Shown here piece after piece: positions 9,029 to 18,263 of a stretch of DNA of 64,000 nt. The DNA is from Paenibacillus_E sp964253085 (GTDB taxonomy: Bacteria; Bacillota; Bacilli; Paenibacillales; NBRC-103111). The DNA lies in contig NZ_CAXUQH020000001.1 of NCBI RefSeq assembly GCF_964253085.1, positions 868,001 through 932,000 on the forward strand, read 5' to 3'. The notes beneath the pieces were generated by a model. The model was not told where the DNA came from, did not search any database, and saw only the letters and a program-made list of their open reading frames with translations. Positions within the stretch are counted from its first letter, which is position 1, and each line of letters begins with the position of its first letter. The translations under genes and the position numbers were made by a program.

Positions 9029-9687
9029 AAGGATTCACTCTCTTTCGCATTACTTTTGCCTTCTTCCAGATGGCTGTACAGGGTATATTTGGAAATGTTG
9101 AGATACGTGCAAATTTTCTCGCCGCCTTTTTTAATCAGAAAAGCACCTTTGGCATCAAGAAGCTGAATCATTCGCATCTTATCGTCTTTGGTCATGACGG
9201 CAACAGGCTTGCCGATGACCTCTTGTGCTTCTTGAATGAGTGCATCCAGCAGATCACTAACACTCGTAACGAACGATTCCCTCACCTCGGCTTGTTCACC
9301 AGCAGGGTTAATGAGGTTTTTTAACGTTTTCTCAGCGACCATAAGATCCGTGATGTCCATGTTGATGCAGAGTGAACCGATGATTTTACCTGCTTTATTT
9401 TTCATATACATCGAGCTGGAGCGCAGAATGCGGCCGTCCTTCGTTTGGGTCAAATAGTTAAATTTGTTGCCGTTTACATGATTGCCTCGCAGCAGCTCAA
9501 GACCAAGATTCGTGCCGGGATCTCCGACCTTGCGTCCCGTGATGTGACCGTTTGCAATGGCGACGATGGAGCTTTCATATGACCCCGTCAAATCGTGTAG
9601 TACGACCTCGCAGTTCTCGCCGAATTGAGCGGCAAGGCCAGTCACCAAATCGGTCAAAAATACGAATTCATCCTGAATGGATTCCAT
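9025..9687 (-). CDS. YheO/DauR-like PAS-type transcriptional regulator
   Basis: The 220-residue product has an N-terminal YheO-type PAS domain (about residues 8-120, with VVLHDLTG and GNHVNGNKFNY) and a C-terminal helix-turn-helix of the HTH_22 type (about 160-212, TYLNISKYTLYSHLEEG). DauR, a known member, controls D-arginine catabolism. First-gene position ahead of D-amino-acid enzymes supports a role as local regulator, probably autoregulating. A GGGGGG-type site precedes the ATG. The effector is unknown. Confidence 0.85.
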   Translation of the reverse strand: MESIQDEFVFLTDLVTGLAAQFGENCEVVLHDLTGSYESSIVAIANGHITGRKVGDPGTNLGLELLRGNHVNGNKFNYLTQTKDGRILRSSSMYMKNKAGKIIGSLCINMDITDLMVAEKTLKNLINPAGEQAEVRESFVTSVSDLLDALIQEAQEVIGKPVAVMTKDDKMRMIQLLDAKGAFLIKKGGEKICTYLNISKYTLYSHLEEGKSNAKESESL

Positions 9688-9730
9688 ACCGGTGATCCCC
9701 CCTTACAGGTTGTAGGTTATTCTGAGCAAA

Positions 9731-9771
9731 ATGGTATCACAAACTTTTCGAATGTCAAACAAAAAGTTTGT
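9731..9771 (-). promoter_or_regulatory. Promoter and inverted-repeat operator of the D-amino-acid operon
   Basis: Reading on the minus strand there is a TTGACA (9758-9753), a 16-base spacer and a TGA-extended TACCAT (9736-9731). A perfect inverted repeat, ACAAACTTTT and AAAAGTTTGT (9739-9771), covers the -35 box and spacer. This is the expected place for a repressor or autoregulator site. Inference only. Confidence 0.6.
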
Positions 9772-9891
9772 TAGACTGAAAAAAAGTATGATTTTCCAGT
9801 ATCGCTCATGATACTATGGTAAAAAGATCAAGGTATGTGGAATGCTAAGTGTTGCCAGAAGATGGATCGCTAGAAGAATGGAGGATTTCCT

Positions 9892-11688
9892 ATGAAGCGG
9901 TGGTTTGCCAAATCACTCAATCGCAAGCTCTCATTGCTTATTTTATTCGCTGTTGTATTGCCATTACTTACGATGGGAACGGTCTCCTATCGGATTGCAA
10001 CCTCAGTGACGGAGGATAAAGCGAAGCAAGCAGGGATGAATACCCTGAAGCAGATGACAGATAAGCTTGATTTTGTTATTCAGGACGTCGAGAACATGTC
10101 GATCTTTCTGATCGGTCAGCGGGATGTTCAGTCTTACCTAGGCAAGGAAGAAAGCGATATCAATTTATACTCGCAGCTTATCGCGACCTTATGGAACTTA
10201 TCCTATTCGAAAAAGTATATTGCCAACATTACGATTACGCCGAAAAACAGCAATCCTGCGTTATTTACTACGACGATCATGAATTCAGGATTAGCGCCAC
10301 TTTTGCAGCAGTACGAAACCGTGTATAAATCCGCTCCCAAATGGTGGTCACCGCTCTATGACATTCAAACCTCCGATGGTTTGCGAAAGGTGATTTCATT
10401 GGTTCGACCGATTCGGGATTTCAGCCTGTTCAAAACATTGGGCACCTTATCCTTTTCCCTAGATCAAGCGGAGATTGAACATTATTTGACGGAAGCGGGC
10501 TGGGAATCAAGTGGATTTGTAGTGCTGGTAGACGCGAGCAATCGCATCATTGCTGGTGGAGATCCCAAGTGGTTAATGCAAAATATGGCCGATGTATTCC
10601 CGGGCTTACAGGGACATAAGGAAACGAGCGGTGTCTCGAGTGTGCTGCAAGGGATGCATCCCTATACAGTTCTCTACAACGGACTTCCGCGTGTGGGTTG
10701 GCAGCTAGTCGGTTTCATTCCGACCGAGATTTATCAAAAGCAAAATGGCTTCGTTCTGACTGTAACGGCTGTTACCATCCTCATTGCGCTCTTGCTGGCG
10801 ATGGCGCTGGTTATTTATTTCTTGCGATGGGTAACGAATCCGCTCATGAAATTGACCAAATATTTAAAAGACCTGAATCCTGATGAGACGATTCCTACGT
10901 TTGAAGTGAAAAGCGTGGATGAGGTTGGTCTGCTGGTTCACAGCTACAATAAGTTGAGTGATCGTATCAGTCGTCTGAAGGATCAAGTTCAGCTTAACGA
11001 AGCGATGAAGAAGGAGGCGGATATTATGGCGCTGCAAGCACAGATTAATCCGCACTTTTTATATAACACATTGTCGTCTATTCACTGGATTGCCTTGATG
11101 AATAAGGATCGACAAATTGCCGAGATGGTCGGTGCGCTCAGCGATTTCTTGCGTTTTAGCTTAAATAAGGGGGAGGAGTTTTGTGTTGTTCAGCAAGAGG
11201 TATCCCATGCACAGAACTATGCCTATATTCAGGCGATTCGGTTCCCAGACCAGTTCGAGATTGAGTTCTTTATCGATCCTGCGATGACGCAAAGTGTGAT
11301 GCTAAAGCTGCTGCTTCAACCCTTGATTGAAAATAGTCTGATTCATGGCATTCAGAAGAAAAAAACCAAAGGACACATCTATGTTCATGGCGAGCTGCGT
11401 GAGCATGATATGAAATTTGTGGTGGAGGATACGGGAATCGGGATGGATGAAACGAAGCTGAGAGACATTCATGGACAGCTGGCTTTGGCCAATCAGAAGC
11501 TCGGTATTCGAAGTGAAGCGGATGAAGAGAGGAAGAAAGTTGTGACCAGCTATGGACTCATTAATGTTCATCGCAGGTTGCTGCTGCATTATGGAGCGGG
11601 GGCAGGCCTAGTTCTGGAAAGCCTACTTGGAACAGGTACTCGAATTACATTCCTAATTCCGCGTGAGAGGGGAGAGTCGTTGGTATGA
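9892..11688 (+). CDS. YesM-type sensor histidine kinase
   Basis: The 598-residue membrane kinase has helices at about 14-35 and 286-312 flanking a large extracellular Cache-type sensor, then a HAMP domain (313-365), a His_kinase domain with the phospho-acceptor H388 in INPHFLYN, and an HATPase domain with the N box around E480-N481. Its stop overlaps the response regulator start by 4 bases. YesM/YesN pairs control nearby carbohydrate importers, and one lies just downstream. A small palindrome (AGTATC-GATACT, 9798-9815) lies upstream. Sugar ligand unknown. Confidence 0.93.
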   Translation: MKRWFAKSLNRKLSLLILFAVVLPLLTMGTVSYRIATSVTEDKAKQAGMNTLKQMTDKLDFVIQDVENMSIFLIGQRDVQSYLGKEESDINLYSQLIATLWNLSYSKKYIANITITPKNSNPALFTTTIMNSGLAPLLQQYETVYKSAPKWWSPLYDIQTSDGLRKVISLVRPIRDFSLFKTLGTLSFSLDQAEIEHYLTEAGWESSGFVVLVDASNRIIAGGDPKWLMQNMADVFPGLQGHKETSGVSSVLQGMHPYTVLYNGLPRVGWQLVGFIPTEIYQKQNGFVLTVTAVTILIALLLAMALVIYFLRWVTNPLMKLTKYLKDLNPDETIPTFEVKSVDEVGLLVHSYNKLSDRISRLKDQVQLNEAMKKEADIMALQAQINPHFLYNTLSSIHWIALMNKDRQIAEMVGALSDFLRFSLNKGEEFCVVQQEVSHAQNYAYIQAIRFPDQFEIEFFIDPAMTQSVMLKLLLQPLIENSLIHGIQKKKTKGHIYVHGELREHDMKFVVEDTGIGMDETKLRDIHGQLALANQKLGIRSEADEERKKVVTSYGLINVHRRLLLHYGAGAGLVLESLLGTGTRITFLIPRERGESLV

Positions 11689-13241
11689 GAATTCTGATCG
11701 TGGATGACGAGGTCATTATTCGGACCGGTCTATGTACCGTGATTGATTGGAAAGAGCTTGGGTTGGAGCTGCTGCCAGCAGCTTCATCAGCGGAAGAGGC
11801 TTTAGAGCGTATTCCGCATGAGAAGCCGCATATAGTTTTGACTGATATTCGGATGTCAGGGATGGACGGTATTGAACTTGCCCGGGAAATAAAGCTAATT
11901 CTACCGGATACGGAGATTGTTATTCTCACGGGGTATGATGATTTTAACTATGCGCAGCAGGCTTTGCGCGGCGGTGTAACGGATTATTTGCTGAAAACCA
12001 GCCGTCCGGAGGAAATCATTAAAGCTGCGCTGAAAGCGAAGCAGAATATCATGGATAAATGGGAGTCAGTGAAGCAGGACAATCGTAGACAAGCCGCGCT
12101 GCGCTCACAATTGCTGGAAAGGGCTTTGAATCGTGGCTTGCACAATGATGATGAGGCTCGCTCGCAACTTCACGAGTGGTTTCACAAAAATGGCGTCGAT
12201 GTCGTGGCATCGGCGGAAGGCTTGGGGATTGTAAGGCAGGTGCTTCTTGTATCTTGTACGGGTTGGGTAACGTTTGCTAATCTGCTGCAAGGAGCCGCAG
12301 AGAATATGTTGTACGAGCTTCTCCCTTGTGTGACGCTGATGAATAAGGATCATTTCATATTGGTCGTCCGATACGAAGTTGGTGTAACGGATGCCGCGGG
12401 GCTTCTTAAGGCGCTTCAACGTGTCACCGAAACACTGAAATGCGCTGTTTTCGCTGCGCTTGGACCCGTTGCGCACGATGATGAGGGTCTGCGCGAGTCC
12501 TATCGTGCTGCCAAGGAAGTTTTCGCCTACCAGGGACTGCTAGGCTCAACTGGACTGTACACTCCCCAAGATATTCGAGATCGAAGCGGGAGTCGAACAG
12601 TTTGCACGGAGAAAGAGGAGTCAGAGCTTGCGGCGATTCTCATGAATGATAATGCGACGGACCTGAGACACTGGGTCAATCACAAGGTTCGCACACAGAT
12701 GGAAGATACTGCGGCTACACCGCTTTCCGTCCAAGGGTATATACAGTCGCTGGTGGTAGCCGGTCACCGTTGGTTAGAGAGAGCCAGTACGACACAGCAG
12801 GATTTATCGGCACTAAGCGCACTCTCTAAGCTGGAGGGGGAAGGCCGTCCTGAAGAGGAAGTATTCAAGGTGCTGTCAGCAATCATGAACATCTTCCATC
12901 AAGGACTCGATCAGAATAAGTATGCGTACATCCATAAGGCGATTGCGTACATTCGGGATAATCTGCATCAGCCGATTTCACTCCAGCAAGTTGCAGGTTT
13001 CGTCCATATCAATCCTAATCATTTCAGTGAGGTATTCAAGCGGGAGACCGGCTGCACCTATATTGAGTTTGTTACTCGGGAACGTATGAAGCTAGCCACG
13101 GATATTGTACAGAGCACACAAATGAAAGTGAGCGATATTGCTAGACGAGTGGGTTATGAGGATATCAAATATTTTACTCAGCAGTTCAAAAAGTACACGG
13201 GAAGAACACCATCAGAATTTCGACAAGGTGGCAAAGACTGA
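11685..13241 (+). CDS. YesN-type response regulator with AraC DNA-binding domain
   Basis: The 518-residue product has a receiver domain (1-120; acidic D7-D8, phospho-acceptor D54, K in LLKTS near 104), a long middle region of the YesN type, and a C-terminal AraC/XylS pair of helix-turn-helix motifs (about 415-515, with NHFSEVFKRETG and KYFTQQFKKYTG). It should be phosphorylated by the overlapping kinase and activate the binding-protein gene that begins 132 bases later. Confidence 0.93.
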   Translation: MRILIVDDEVIIRTGLCTVIDWKELGLELLPAASSAEEALERIPHEKPHIVLTDIRMSGMDGIELAREIKLILPDTEIVILTGYDDFNYAQQALRGGVTDYLLKTSRPEEIIKAALKAKQNIMDKWESVKQDNRRQAALRSQLLERALNRGLHNDDEARSQLHEWFHKNGVDVVASAEGLGIVRQVLLVSCTGWVTFANLLQGAAENMLYELLPCVTLMNKDHFILVVRYEVGVTDAAGLLKALQRVTETLKCAVFAALGPVAHDDEGLRESYRAAKEVFAYQGLLGSTGLYTPQDIRDRSGSRTVCTEKEESELAAILMNDNATDLRHWVNHKVRTQMEDTAATPLSVQGYIQSLVVAGHRWLERASTTQQDLSALSALSKLEGEGRPEEEVFKVLSAIMNIFHQGLDQNKYAYIHKAIAYIRDNLHQPISLQQVAGFVHINPNHFSEVFKRETGCTYIEFVTRERMKLATDIVQSTQMKVSDIARRVGYEDIKYFTQQFKKYTGRTPSEFRQGGKD

Positions 13242-13297
13242 ATTATGTCCCCCTTCGCACCGAAGTCTCTCCCGTACCTTGGCAGACAAATGTCCCC

Positions 13298-13329
13298 TAT
13301 ACTAAAGGAGTAACGAAGAGCGCTTGCAA
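13298..13329 (+). promoter_or_regulatory. Probable promoter -10 with cre-like site before the binding-protein gene
   Basis: A TATACT (13298-13303) has only a weak -35 match, as expected of an activator-dependent promoter. At 13315-13329 the reverse strand reads TTGCAAGCGCTCTTC, which matches the CcpA cre consensus at 13 of 15 positions. The second sugar operon in this window has a better site in the same relative place. Confidence 0.35.
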
Positions 13330-13373
13330 GTAAAGGAGCTAGTTGCTACGAAACTTTTAGGAGGTCCGAACGA

Positions 13374-14720
13374 ATGAAAAAGTCATTTATCGTTACACTG
13401 GCGGCTGCGATGTCACTTTCGTTGATAGCAGGTTGTGGGTCGAATGGAACTACAGATGGGGCACAAGGCAGCACGGCACCAGCTAAAACAGAGACAGCGA
13501 AGCCTGGTGAGAAAGTAAAGCTTTCCATTTGGCATAACTATACGGGCGAAGATTTACGCGCCAAAACCATGCGCGAATATATGGAAAAATTCAAGAAGGA
13601 TCATCCGAACGTGGAGTTGGATATTCAAGGGATACCACCCGATGGGTACCGCCCGCGTTTGAAAACCGTAGCAGCAGCGAATGAAATGCCGGATCTGTTC
13701 GTTATGTGGCCAGGTGTGATGACGAAAGAGTTCGTCGGTGGTGACTTGATCCAACCGATTAATGAGCTTCTTGATAGTAAAACAGAATGGAAAAACAACT
13801 TTATGCCAGGATCGTTCGATGATTTCTCCATCTCTGGTAAAACGTACGCAGCTCCAATGGCCTTATCGCCAACATCTATCCTTTATTACAACAAAGAAAT
13901 CTTCAACAAATATAATGTACAACCGCCAAAAACATGGGATGACATGATGAAGCTGGTGGAAACGTTCAAAAAGAACAACGTGACGCCAATTGCGCTTGGA
14001 AATAAAGCAGCTTGGGTAGCACAATCCAGTATCTTAAGTTCATTGGCTGACCGTGTGACAGGAACGGAGTGGTTCTTGAAAGCTGTTGATCAAAATGGCG
14101 CGAAGTTCACGGATCCAGAATTCGTTCAATCTCTGACGTATCTGCAACAGCTTGGCAAAGCCGGTGCTTTCCAAGCAGGTTTCAACAGCATTGATAACAC
14201 GCAGATGGAGCAAATGTTTGCACAAGGAAAAGCAGCGATGATGATTGATGGTGGTTGGGCTTTGCCGAACCTAGCATCGAACAGTTCCAAAGAAGCACTA
14301 GCGAACATGGCAGTTACCGTATTGCCTTCCGTACCGAATGGTAAGGGCGATCCGAATACCTTATCGGGTGTTGTTGGAACAGGTCTAGGTATGAGCAAAA
14401 AAGTAACTGGCGCGCAAAAAGCAGCTGCTTATGAATTGATTTATGCTTTGTCCGGTCCTGAAGCACAGAAAGCGATTTTGGAAAGCAACCAGCTCGTAAG
14501 TTATAAAGTTGCTTTGGATACAACGAAAGTATCTTCCTTATTCGCAGAAGTCTACAAAATGATGGGCACCGTGAAAATGACGCCTGTCTACGATGGCAGA
14601 CTGAGCTCATCAAGCGCAGATGTAGTAAACAATGGACTTCAAGAGCTTCTGATGGGCGGTAAGCCAGAGGAAATTGCTAAGAAAGTACAAGATGCGCAAG
14701 CGAAAGCGCTCGGCAAATAA
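13374..14720 (+). CDS. Carbohydrate ABC transporter substrate-binding lipoprotein (family 1)
   Basis: The 448-residue product begins with a lipoprotein signal peptide ending LIAGC (lipidated cysteine at 21), then a low-complexity tether and a family 1 extracellular binding-protein fold (IWHNYTGEDLR, MWPGVMTKEF, GKAAMMIDGGW). It would capture a mono- or oligosaccharide outside the membrane for the two permeases downstream. An AGGAGG site precedes the ATG. A hairpin-T run lies between it and the permeases. Confidence 0.92.
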   Translation: MKKSFIVTLAAAMSLSLIAGCGSNGTTDGAQGSTAPAKTETAKPGEKVKLSIWHNYTGEDLRAKTMREYMEKFKKDHPNVELDIQGIPPDGYRPRLKTVAAANEMPDLFVMWPGVMTKEFVGGDLIQPINELLDSKTEWKNNFMPGSFDDFSISGKTYAAPMALSPTSILYYNKEIFNKYNVQPPKTWDDMMKLVETFKKNNVTPIALGNKAAWVAQSSILSSLADRVTGTEWFLKAVDQNGAKFTDPEFVQSLTYLQQLGKAGAFQAGFNSIDNTQMEQMFAQGKAAMMIDGGWALPNLASNSSKEALANMAVTVLPSVPNGKGDPNTLSGVVGTGLGMSKKVTGAQKAAAYELIYALSGPEAQKAILESNQLVSYKVALDTTKVSSLFAEVYKMMGTVKMTPVYDGRLSSSSADVVNNGLQELLMGGKPEEIAKKVQDAQAKALGK

Positions 14721-14735
14721 GGTTTAGGCCAAAGG

Positions 14736-14768
14736 ACTCCAGCCTCAGCTCGGCTGGAGCCTTTTTTC
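14736..14768 (+). terminator. Terminator/attenuator between binding-protein and permease genes
   Basis: CTCCAGCC pairs with GGCTGGAG, followed by CCTTTTTT. It lies inside the operon, so partial read-through would give more binding protein than permease. Confidence 0.85.
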
Positions 14769-14795
14769 CAAAAAAAGCTTACAAGGAGGGGCATC

Positions 14796-15671
14796 ATGAA
14801 CGTGTCCGCAAGAATGAGAGGATTCATTACCATAGGGCTCCTTCCAGCCTTAATCATCTATTTGTTTTTTGTTGTCGTTCCGCTGTTCTGGTCGGCATAC
14901 TATGGCTTTTTTGACTGGAAAGGCATTGGTGCAGCGAAGTTTATTGGGATGGATAACTATATCGAAGTATTTACAGATCCGATCTTTTGGAAAGCTTTTA
15001 AAAATAACATGCTTATCGTTGCCGCTTCTGTCTTTGGGCAAGTGCCGATAGCGATGATCCTAGCGCTTCTCTTGATGCGCAGCACGCCTTTTCAACGAAT
15101 CATTCGTGCTTCAGTCTTTATGCCCATGGTATTGTCCTCTGTCGTTGTCGGGATTATCTGGGGATACATCTACCACCCGCAAATCGGTATTCTGAACTTC
15201 TTGCTTGATGGGGTTGGCCTTGATAGTTGGAAGAAAGCTTGGCTCTCTGATCCGAAAGTATCGATGTTCGCACTGATGGTGCCGATCATCTGGAATTATA
15301 TTGGTCCTTATATGATTATGTTCATTGCTGCATTACAAAATATTTCTCCTGAAATTGAAGATGCTGCCCAGCTGGATGGCGTCGGACCGGTTCGTAAGTT
15401 ATTTGCTGTCACACTGCCAATGATTTGGGATACGGTGAAGGTTGCGATCGTGCTTTGTATTTCGGGATCTCTGAAGGCGTTCGATCTCATTTATGTCATG
15501 ACAGGCGGCGGCCCTGCGCATTCCACGGAATTGCTGGCTTCCTATATGTATAACAGTACCTTTAATGTGTATCGCTTCGGATTCGGTAGTGCACTATCCA
15601 CAGCGATTATTATTCTTAGCCTGCTACTGATCGTGGGCAGTCAATATCTCATGAAGCGAGACTATCGTTAA
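14796..15671 (+). CDS. Sugar ABC transporter permease (MalF/UgpA type)
   Basis: The 291-residue membrane protein has about six helices and the EAA loop that docks the ATPase (EDAAQLDGVGPVRKLFAVTLP, about residues 188-208). It forms the channel with the next gene product. An AGGAGG site precedes the ATG, and the next gene follows after 34 bases. No ATPase gene is nearby. Confidence 0.92.
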   Translation: MNVSARMRGFITIGLLPALIIYLFFVVVPLFWSAYYGFFDWKGIGAAKFIGMDNYIEVFTDPIFWKAFKNNMLIVAASVFGQVPIAMILALLLMRSTPFQRIIRASVFMPMVLSSVVVGIIWGYIYHPQIGILNFLLDGVGLDSWKKAWLSDPKVSMFALMVPIIWNYIGPYMIMFIAALQNISPEIEDAAQLDGVGPVRKLFAVTLPMIWDTVKVAIVLCISGSLKAFDLIYVMTGGGPAHSTELLASYMYNSTFNVYRFGFGSALSTAIIILSLLLIVGSQYLMKRDYR

Positions 15672-15705
15672 TACCTTTAATGCTAATTCGTCAGGAGGGA
15701 CAGCT

Positions 15706-16578
15706 ATGAAGCAGGTTGTAGCGATGCAAACGGGTTTTCCCGCTGGAGCTAAACAACGTAAAGTATGGACGCGCGGTGCCATCAATGCCGTTCTTTCGTT
15801 GTATGCCCTGGTCACGTTGTATCCATTAATATGGCTATTTATTAGTGCCGTTAAATCAAATGAAGAGTTTTATTCCCGGCCTTTTCTGCTGCCAACCGTC
15901 TGGAAGTGGGATAACCTAGTTCGCGCATGGAAAGTTTCGGGAATGGGACTCTCCTTGTGGAACTCTACCGTTGTGACGGTGGCTTCCTTAGTGTTAACGC
16001 TGATTCTAGGCGCATTGGCAGCCTTTGTGATCGCGCGGTTTGAGTTTAAATTAAAGGCTTTTTTTACAGGATTGTTCCTGCTAGGCATGCTCATTCCGAT
16101 TCATAGCACACTCGTACCACTATTTATTATCATGAAAAAAATAGGGCTGCTGAACACGTACGGCGCACTAATATTGCCCTATGTCGCATTTGAGTTACCA
16201 TTAGCGATCTTCATAGTAGCAGCGTACTTAGTCAGTATTCCAAAAGAAATCGAAGAAGCCGCGCTGATTGATGGTACGGGCTATTGGGGCATTTTCTTCC
16301 GCATGATGCTCCCGCTAAGTGTACCTGCGCTATCAACCGTTGCCATTCTTGGCTTTCTACGGTTCTGGAACGACTTCGCATTTGCCCTAGTCTTTATTAG
16401 TAAGCCTGCACTCAAAACCGTACCGCTAAGCTTATCTGCCTTCGCAACTGGGTATATGACCGATTACGAATTGACGATGGCTGCACTAGCGATTGCGGTG
16501 CTTCCAACGATTGTCGTGTTCTTGTTGTTCCAGGAGCAGATTATGAAGGGGATGACGGCTGGTGCTGTGAAGGGGTAG
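15706..16578 (+). CDS. Sugar ABC transporter permease (MalG/UgpE type)
   Basis: The 290-residue inner-membrane permease has six predicted helices and an EAA loop (EEAALIDGTGYWGIFFRMMLP, about 184-204). It is the second channel subunit of the importer. The AGGAGG site and short spacing indicate one operon with the preceding gene. Two hairpins follow. Confidence 0.92.
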   Translation: MKQVVAMQTGFPAGAKQRKVWTRGAINAVLSLYALVTLYPLIWLFISAVKSNEEFYSRPFLLPTVWKWDNLVRAWKVSGMGLSLWNSTVVTVASLVLTLILGALAAFVIARFEFKLKAFFTGLFLLGMLIPIHSTLVPLFIIMKKIGLLNTYGALILPYVAFELPLAIFIVAAYLVSIPKEIEEAALIDGTGYWGIFFRMMLPLSVPALSTVAILGFLRFWNDFAFALVFISKPALKTVPLSLSAFATGYMTDYELTMAALAIAVLPTIVVFLLFQEQIMKGMTAGAVKG

Positions 16579-16585
16579 TTTAGCT

Positions 16586-16627
16586 GCCCACCTTGCTGTG
16601 GTGAAAAATTTCAACACTACAGGGTGG
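16586..16627 (+). terminator. Imperfect hairpin after the importer operon
   Basis: CCCACCTTGCTGTGGTG pairs imperfectly with CAACACTACAGGGTGGG, without a good T run. It may act with the stronger hairpin at 16660. Confidence 0.45.
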
Positions 16628-16659
16628 GGAAACGTGAAGAGCGTTTCGATAGTGATTCC

Positions 16660-16703
16660 AAACAGGCATACAGATGCAAAGTTTTGCATCTGTATGCCTG
16701 TTT
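16660..16703. terminator. Long perfect inverted repeat, probable terminator
   Basis: A perfect 21-bp stem (from AAACAGGCATACAGATGCAAA) has a 2-base loop and a short T-rich tail. Its perfection suggests strong end-of-operon termination. A cruciform or mobile-element remnant is another possibility. Confidence 0.65.
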
Positions 16704-16902
16704 ATTGAATCGGAAGAAGTGTGAAAATAAGAATTTGAAGCATAAGTGGAGAAGGGTAGAATGGGAAAAAAAGTAACTTAAAAGTAGCAAAAAATTAGTC
16801 GGAGAGTTAAAGAGTAGCTGATGAGTAGAAGTGGACCATAATCGGAGCAGCAGAAGAGTATCAAAAGAGTAGAACAAGACTAGAAAAAAGTGCTCGCAAA
16901 CG

Positions 16903-17093
16903 AAATAGCTGGAAAATATCCAGCTATTTCTGTCCAATTTCATCAAAAATGGAAGATAACTGGATTTTCTCCATCTATTTTTGGTCATTTTCAATGAAAC
17001 CCTAATTATCTGGTAAATTAGATGTGTCTTTTCCATTTATTTCACTAATTCAGCCGAATAGCTTGGAATTAGATGTAGTTTTTCCTGTTAATG
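16903..17093. repeat. Four copies of a 27-bp palindromic repeat
   Basis: The first copy (16903-16929) is a perfect hairpin: AAATAGCTGGA, five bases, TCCAGCTATTT. Degenerate copies with the same 11-5-11 layout are at 16954-16980, 17016-17042 and 17067-17093. Start-to-start steps are 51, 62 and 51 bases, so a two-copy unit may have been duplicated. The 16704-17147 gap holds no convincing gene. Confidence 0.6.
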
Positions 17094-17147
17094 CTCCAAT
17101 CGAGCGAGACGAGTCACCACATCGAGCTCCTTACAGCTTATCCAACG

Positions 17148-17999
17148 CTACGATTTCCCTTTGCGCGTCATCTCCGCAAGCGAAACCCACTGCTCATCGG
17201 TCACCTCGAGCAGGTCGTTGAACTGCCCGGCGCCTTGCAACCACTCGCCGCCATCAATCGTGATCACTTCGCCGTTAATATACCCGGCGAAGTCCGAAAT
17301 CAGATAAGCGGCGAGGTTCGCCAGCTCATCTTTTTCCCCAACGCGCCCCAGCGGGACGCGGTTCAAGAGCTTCTGCGACAGCTCGGGCGTGGGAGCCAAT
17401 CGGCTCCACGCGCCGTCGGTCGGGAACAGCCCCGGCGCGATCGCGACTTGCCGGATCCCGTACCGCGCCCACTCGACGGCGAGTGAGCGGGTAAGGGCAA
17501 GCACGCCGGCCTTCGCGGCGGCGGATGGCACAACAAAGGCGGATCCGGTGGAGGCGTAGGAGGTGACGATGTTCAGCATCGTACCTCCTACACCTTGCTC
17601 GATCCACCTTTTACCTAGCGCAAGCGTGGTGTAGAACGTCCCGTGGAGCACAATATTCAGCACCGCATCGACGGCTCGCGGTGATAAGTTCTCGGTCGGG
17701 CTGGCAAAGTTGCCTGCCGCATTATTGATCAGCACGTCGATGCGACCGAAGTGCTGTTCCACGGCCGTGATCATGGCAGCAACCTGCTGCGGATCACGTA
17801 CATCGCAGGGATGGTAGAATACATCCCCGCCGTCAGTGCTCATTTCGGCCGCTGCTTTCGCGAGCACTTCTTCTCGTCTACTCGTGATAGCCAGCTTAGC
17901 TCCGAGCGACAAGAATTTCTCACCCATCGCGCGGCCAAGCCCTGTGCCGCCGCCAGTAATCAGAATTACTTTATCTTGGAGTAACGCTCCATCGAACAT
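17148..17999 (-). CDS. SDR oxidoreductase, 2,4-dienoyl-CoA reductase-like
   Basis: The 283-residue NADP-type short-chain dehydrogenase has TGGGTGLG near residues 16-23 and NNAAGNF near 90-96, the latter typical of dienoyl-CoA reductases. The usual YxxxK reads SAAAK, so the catalytic tyrosine is replaced, as is common in that subfamily. It would reduce conjugated enoyl-CoA in unsaturated fatty acid oxidation. A GTG at 18008 touches the AAGGAG site, so ATG 17999 is preferred. A cre-like site lies 73 bases upstream. The gene is GC-rich. Confidence 0.8.
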   Translation of the reverse strand: MFDGALLQDKVILITGGGTGLGRAMGEKFLSLGAKLAITSRREEVLAKAAAEMSTDGGDVFYHPCDVRDPQQVAAMITAVEQHFGRIDVLINNAAGNFASPTENLSPRAVDAVLNIVLHGTFYTTLALGKRWIEQGVGGTMLNIVTSYASTGSAFVVPSAAAKAGVLALTRSLAVEWARYGIRQVAIAPGLFPTDGAWSRLAPTPELSQKLLNRVPLGRVGEKDELANLAAYLISDFAGYINGEVITIDGGEWLQGAGQFNDLLEVTDEQWVSLAEMTRKGKS

Positions 18000-18071
18000 C
18001 GGATTCACGCTCCTTTTTGCCTCATGGGTATGGATATTAATCTCATGAAATCTTTATGCTCTTAAAGCTAG

Positions 18072-18086
18072 GGATAGCGCTTACAT
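18072..18086 (-). promoter_or_regulatory. cre-like CcpA site upstream of the dienoyl-CoA-reductase-like gene
   Basis: The minus strand reads ATGTAAGCGCTATCC, matching WTGNAANCGNWNNCW at 14 of 15 positions. Carbon-catabolite control of a fatty-acid-degradation gene would be logical, but this is inferred from sequence alone. Confidence 0.45.
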
Positions 18087-18263
18087 TAATACTGATAACT
18101 CATGTTCTCATACCAATAACCATACTGTCCAGTACCTATAGATGCATTGTCACAGTGCACAATCCTTGCACCTCATGTTGTGCAGAAACCCAAGAACAGT
18201 TGAACTGACCATTGTAATGTTGTATTCTAGTCAATAAAAATTAGAGACAGAGGAGTGGTAAGT

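Noticed and set aside
16617..17036. 139-residue minus-strand frame in the 16.6-17.1 kb gap
   Set aside because: Built from the AT-rich hairpin repeats; low complexity and no binding site.
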